The notes under the pieces: model-generated
Seen by the model: only the letters and a program-made list of their open reading frames with translations
Databases searched by the model: none
Told to the model about the DNA's origin: nothing
Shown: one piece after another, positions 62,551-64,000 of the stretch
Layout of the letters: each line of letters begins with the position of its first letter
How positions within the stretch are numbered: position 1 is the first letter of the stretch
Source of the DNA: Ustulina deusta
Lineage: Eukaryota > Ascomycota > Sordariomycetes > Xylariales > Xylariaceae
Assembly: GCA_023159155.1 (NCBI GenBank)
Contig: JAJNNX010000018.1
Coordinates: 496,001-560,000, forward strand
Direction: 5' to 3'
Length of the DNA stretch: 64,000 bases
Made by a program: the position numbers and the translations under genes

Positions 62551-63294
62551 ATGCTACACAACAAGAAAGCCGTCCTCTCGGCAGCCGCCCTGGCAGGCGT
62601 AAGCCTAGCCCAAGACGGCAGCGCCCGCACGACGGCCGGCGGCCACGCCGCGGACTGCACGCAATCGTACGCCCGTCTGCTGGCGGAGGCCCCGACGCCG
62701 ACGGGCGAGCTGGCGCTGGCCATCACGAGCTGGGCGCTGGGGGCGGAGCAGAGCGCGCCGGCCGGTGGCAGCGGGAACGGGAACGGGAACGAGGCCGCGA
62801 ACCCGCTGTCGCTGGTGGCGGAGGCGTGCGCCTTCTCGGCGCAGCTGGCGCCGTCGCTGCGGGGCGAGTTCGACGCGTACGCCACGAGGGTCATCGGCTA
62901 CGTCAGCGCCTCGAGCTCCGACATCGACGCCCTCATCACCGACTGCGTGGCCACGGGCGGTGCCGGCGCCAGCTACACGTCCTTCGTCGACGCCCTCGCC
63001 ACGCACACGGGCCCGCTTTGCCAGGCTACCGGCGGTGCTGGCGGCGGCGCGACGAACGGCACCACCTCGACCGCCTCGCCTACCACGACCGCTACTACTA
63101 CTACTGCTGGCGGCGGCGGCGGCGGCGGCGGCACCGCTACTACTGCCACTACCAACGGCCAAGGTGGCGGCACCGCTACCACCGAAGGGGGGACTGCGAC
63201 TTCGGTCCACACCGGCGCCGCCGCACTGCCCACCGCCGTCCTCGGAGGCGCTGCTGCGGCCGCTGGCCTCCTCGGTGCTGCGATATTATTGTAA
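62551..63294 (+). CDS. Secreted GPI-anchored surface protein, unknown function
   Basis: A single exon encodes 247 residues. A signal peptide (about 1-20, ending SLAQ) is followed by a helical, cysteine-containing domain (ADCTQSYARLL, AEACAFSAQL, DALITDCVATGG, GPLCQATGG), so four conserved-looking cysteines may form two disulfides. Then comes a Thr/Ser/Gly-rich stalk, likely O-glycosylated, with a run of eight Gly, and a hydrophobic C-terminus (LGGAAAAAGLLGAAILL) of the GPI-anchor type. This is the layout of many fungal wall or infection-structure proteins, and no specific family is recognised. GC content and third-position GC are much higher than in the surroundings, which also creates long mirror frames on the other strand; these are shadows. 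Confidence 0.85.
   Translation: MLHNKKAVLSAAALAGVSLAQDGSARTTAGGHAADCTQSYARLLAEAPTPTGELALAITSWALGAEQSAPAGGSGNGNGNEAANPLSLVAEACAFSAQLAPSLRGEFDAYATRVIGYVSASSSDIDALITDCVATGGAGASYTSFVDALATHTGPLCQATGGAGGGATNGTTSTASPTTTATTTTAGGGGGGGGTATTATTNGQGGGTATTEGGTATSVHTGAAALPTAVLGGAAAAAGLLGAAILL
63109..63132. repeat. (GGC)8 microsatellite encoding Gly8
   Basis: Eight perfect ggc units in the stalk of the GPI-anchored protein; expected to vary in length between strains. Confidence 0.93.
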
Positions 63295-64000
63295 GGTAAC
63301 CGTCGCGAGACGGGTATAGGGGATGGGAGGCGATGGTATGGACATATGTGTGTGTATGGACATATGTGTATATGTATATGTGTGTGTATGTGTGTGGAAT
63401 AAATAAATAGGCTATGTGGAGGCACGATTTTTCATTCCCCTACCTACTTCGGGAACCGGTAATGATTAATTAGTATGAACGATGGCTCTTGAAATGGAAA
63501 AGACTTCCAAAAAAAAAAAGGGGGGGGGGGGGACCAGGAGGATGGATTGCTGGGTTTAGGTTGCCACTCTGAAGAAGAAGTAATCCCGACTGTCCAAGAG
63601 ATAGTTTGTTAATCAACAAGAAGCAAAATGACGTTTAACTACCGTGTTCTCGCATATTCCGCGTTCACTCGAAATAACTTGGTCGTTCGGATAACGGACA
63701 CATCTGCCGTGAGTTATTGTTATTGTTGTTGTTGTTGTTGGAAAGGCTCGAGTCCTCTTTCTCATCCAAGTCGACTTGTGTGCGCAGGCACATTTCTCGA
63801 GTAGTATCCAGGTTATTCGTGGCGATGGTTGTTCCAGGGATAGATACCGCAGGCTATCTGTTTTATTCGGCTCATGAGATGCCCACCCAATCTACCAAGG
63901 AATTTCGCATGAAAGCCCGTACTCACACATGATCCTCACTAACGACGTTCGTGAGTTTATCACCGCGAATACGAACGACAGTGTTCCGGCGCTTTATCTG
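63295..64000. other. 3' flank with simple repeats
   Basis: TG/TA-rich tract at about 63343-63400, an A11-G13 junction (63509-63532) and a TTG run near 63718-63740. The open frame at 63717-63932 is driven by the TTG repeat and is not supported as a gene. Confidence 0.65.
63509..63532. repeat. A11-G13 homopolymer junction
   Basis: Eleven adenines followed by thirteen guanines. Read in reverse it has the same C-then-T type of structure as a purine/pyrimidine switch; exact length should be treated with caution. Confidence 0.9.

Noticed and set aside
62605..63210. 201-codon minus-strand open frame
   Set aside because: Arg/Gly/Ala-rich mirror of the GC-rich GPI-protein gene; no signal, domain or splice context.

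Overview
The window is nuclear DNA of a filamentous ascomycete (Pezizomycotina, probably Sordariomycetes; the class is inference). The signs are many short spliceosomal introns (about 50-90 nt) with GTANGT donors, CTAAY branch points and YAG acceptors, and a gene set including a C2H2 regulator, a Flc/TRP-like channel, a fungal terpene synthase, Trs65, a Pth11/SAT4-type rhodopsin-fold protein and a GPI-anchored protein. Genes are monocistronic, lie on both strands and are separated by long, gene-poor spacers.

Layout: 1-1.4 kb, 3' end of a C2H2 zinc-finger gene cut by the window edge; 5.0-7.4 kb, Flc family membrane protein; 8.3-9.2 kb, proteasome beta5 (PRE2); 9.6-11.2 kb (minus), mitochondrial Qri7; 12.3-14.1 kb, alpha-tubulin; 18.9-20.3 kb, secreted subtilisin-like protease; 20.5-21.9 kb (minus), DUF1989 protein; 23.2-24.6 kb (minus), seven-exon class I terpene synthase; 25.7-29.1 kb (minus), Mediator subunit 16; 30.9-32.9 kb, Hst3/Hst4-type sirtuin; 34.5-39.5 kb (minus), CHD1 remodeler with a 27-nt microexon; 41.8-44.2 kb, decayed pseudogene of RLI1/ABCE1; 45.6-48.4 kb (minus), PRP40; 48.9-50.8 kb, TRS65; 54.5-55.9 kb, rhodopsin-fold membrane protein; 62.6-63.3 kb, GPI-anchored protein. 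No tRNA, rRNA, CRISPR or intact transposon was found.

Most genes are housekeeping (proteasome, tubulin, tRNA t6A modification, Mediator, chromatin, splicing, vesicle traffic) and do not form a pathway. The accessory elements are the terpene synthase, the protease, the DUF1989 protein and the two surface proteins. The terpene synthase has no recognisable P450, transporter or regulator nearby, so a biosynthetic cluster is not supported here.

The least explained signals are the RLI1 pseudogene, which keeps introns and so arose by DNA duplication; a palindromic 10-mer tacctaggta found at least eight times, only in non-coding DNA, where about 0.06 are expected by chance; and a 40-bp dispersed repeat pair that differs only by transitions, as expected from RIP. 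Exon joints were read by eye from splice consensus, phase and family conservation.
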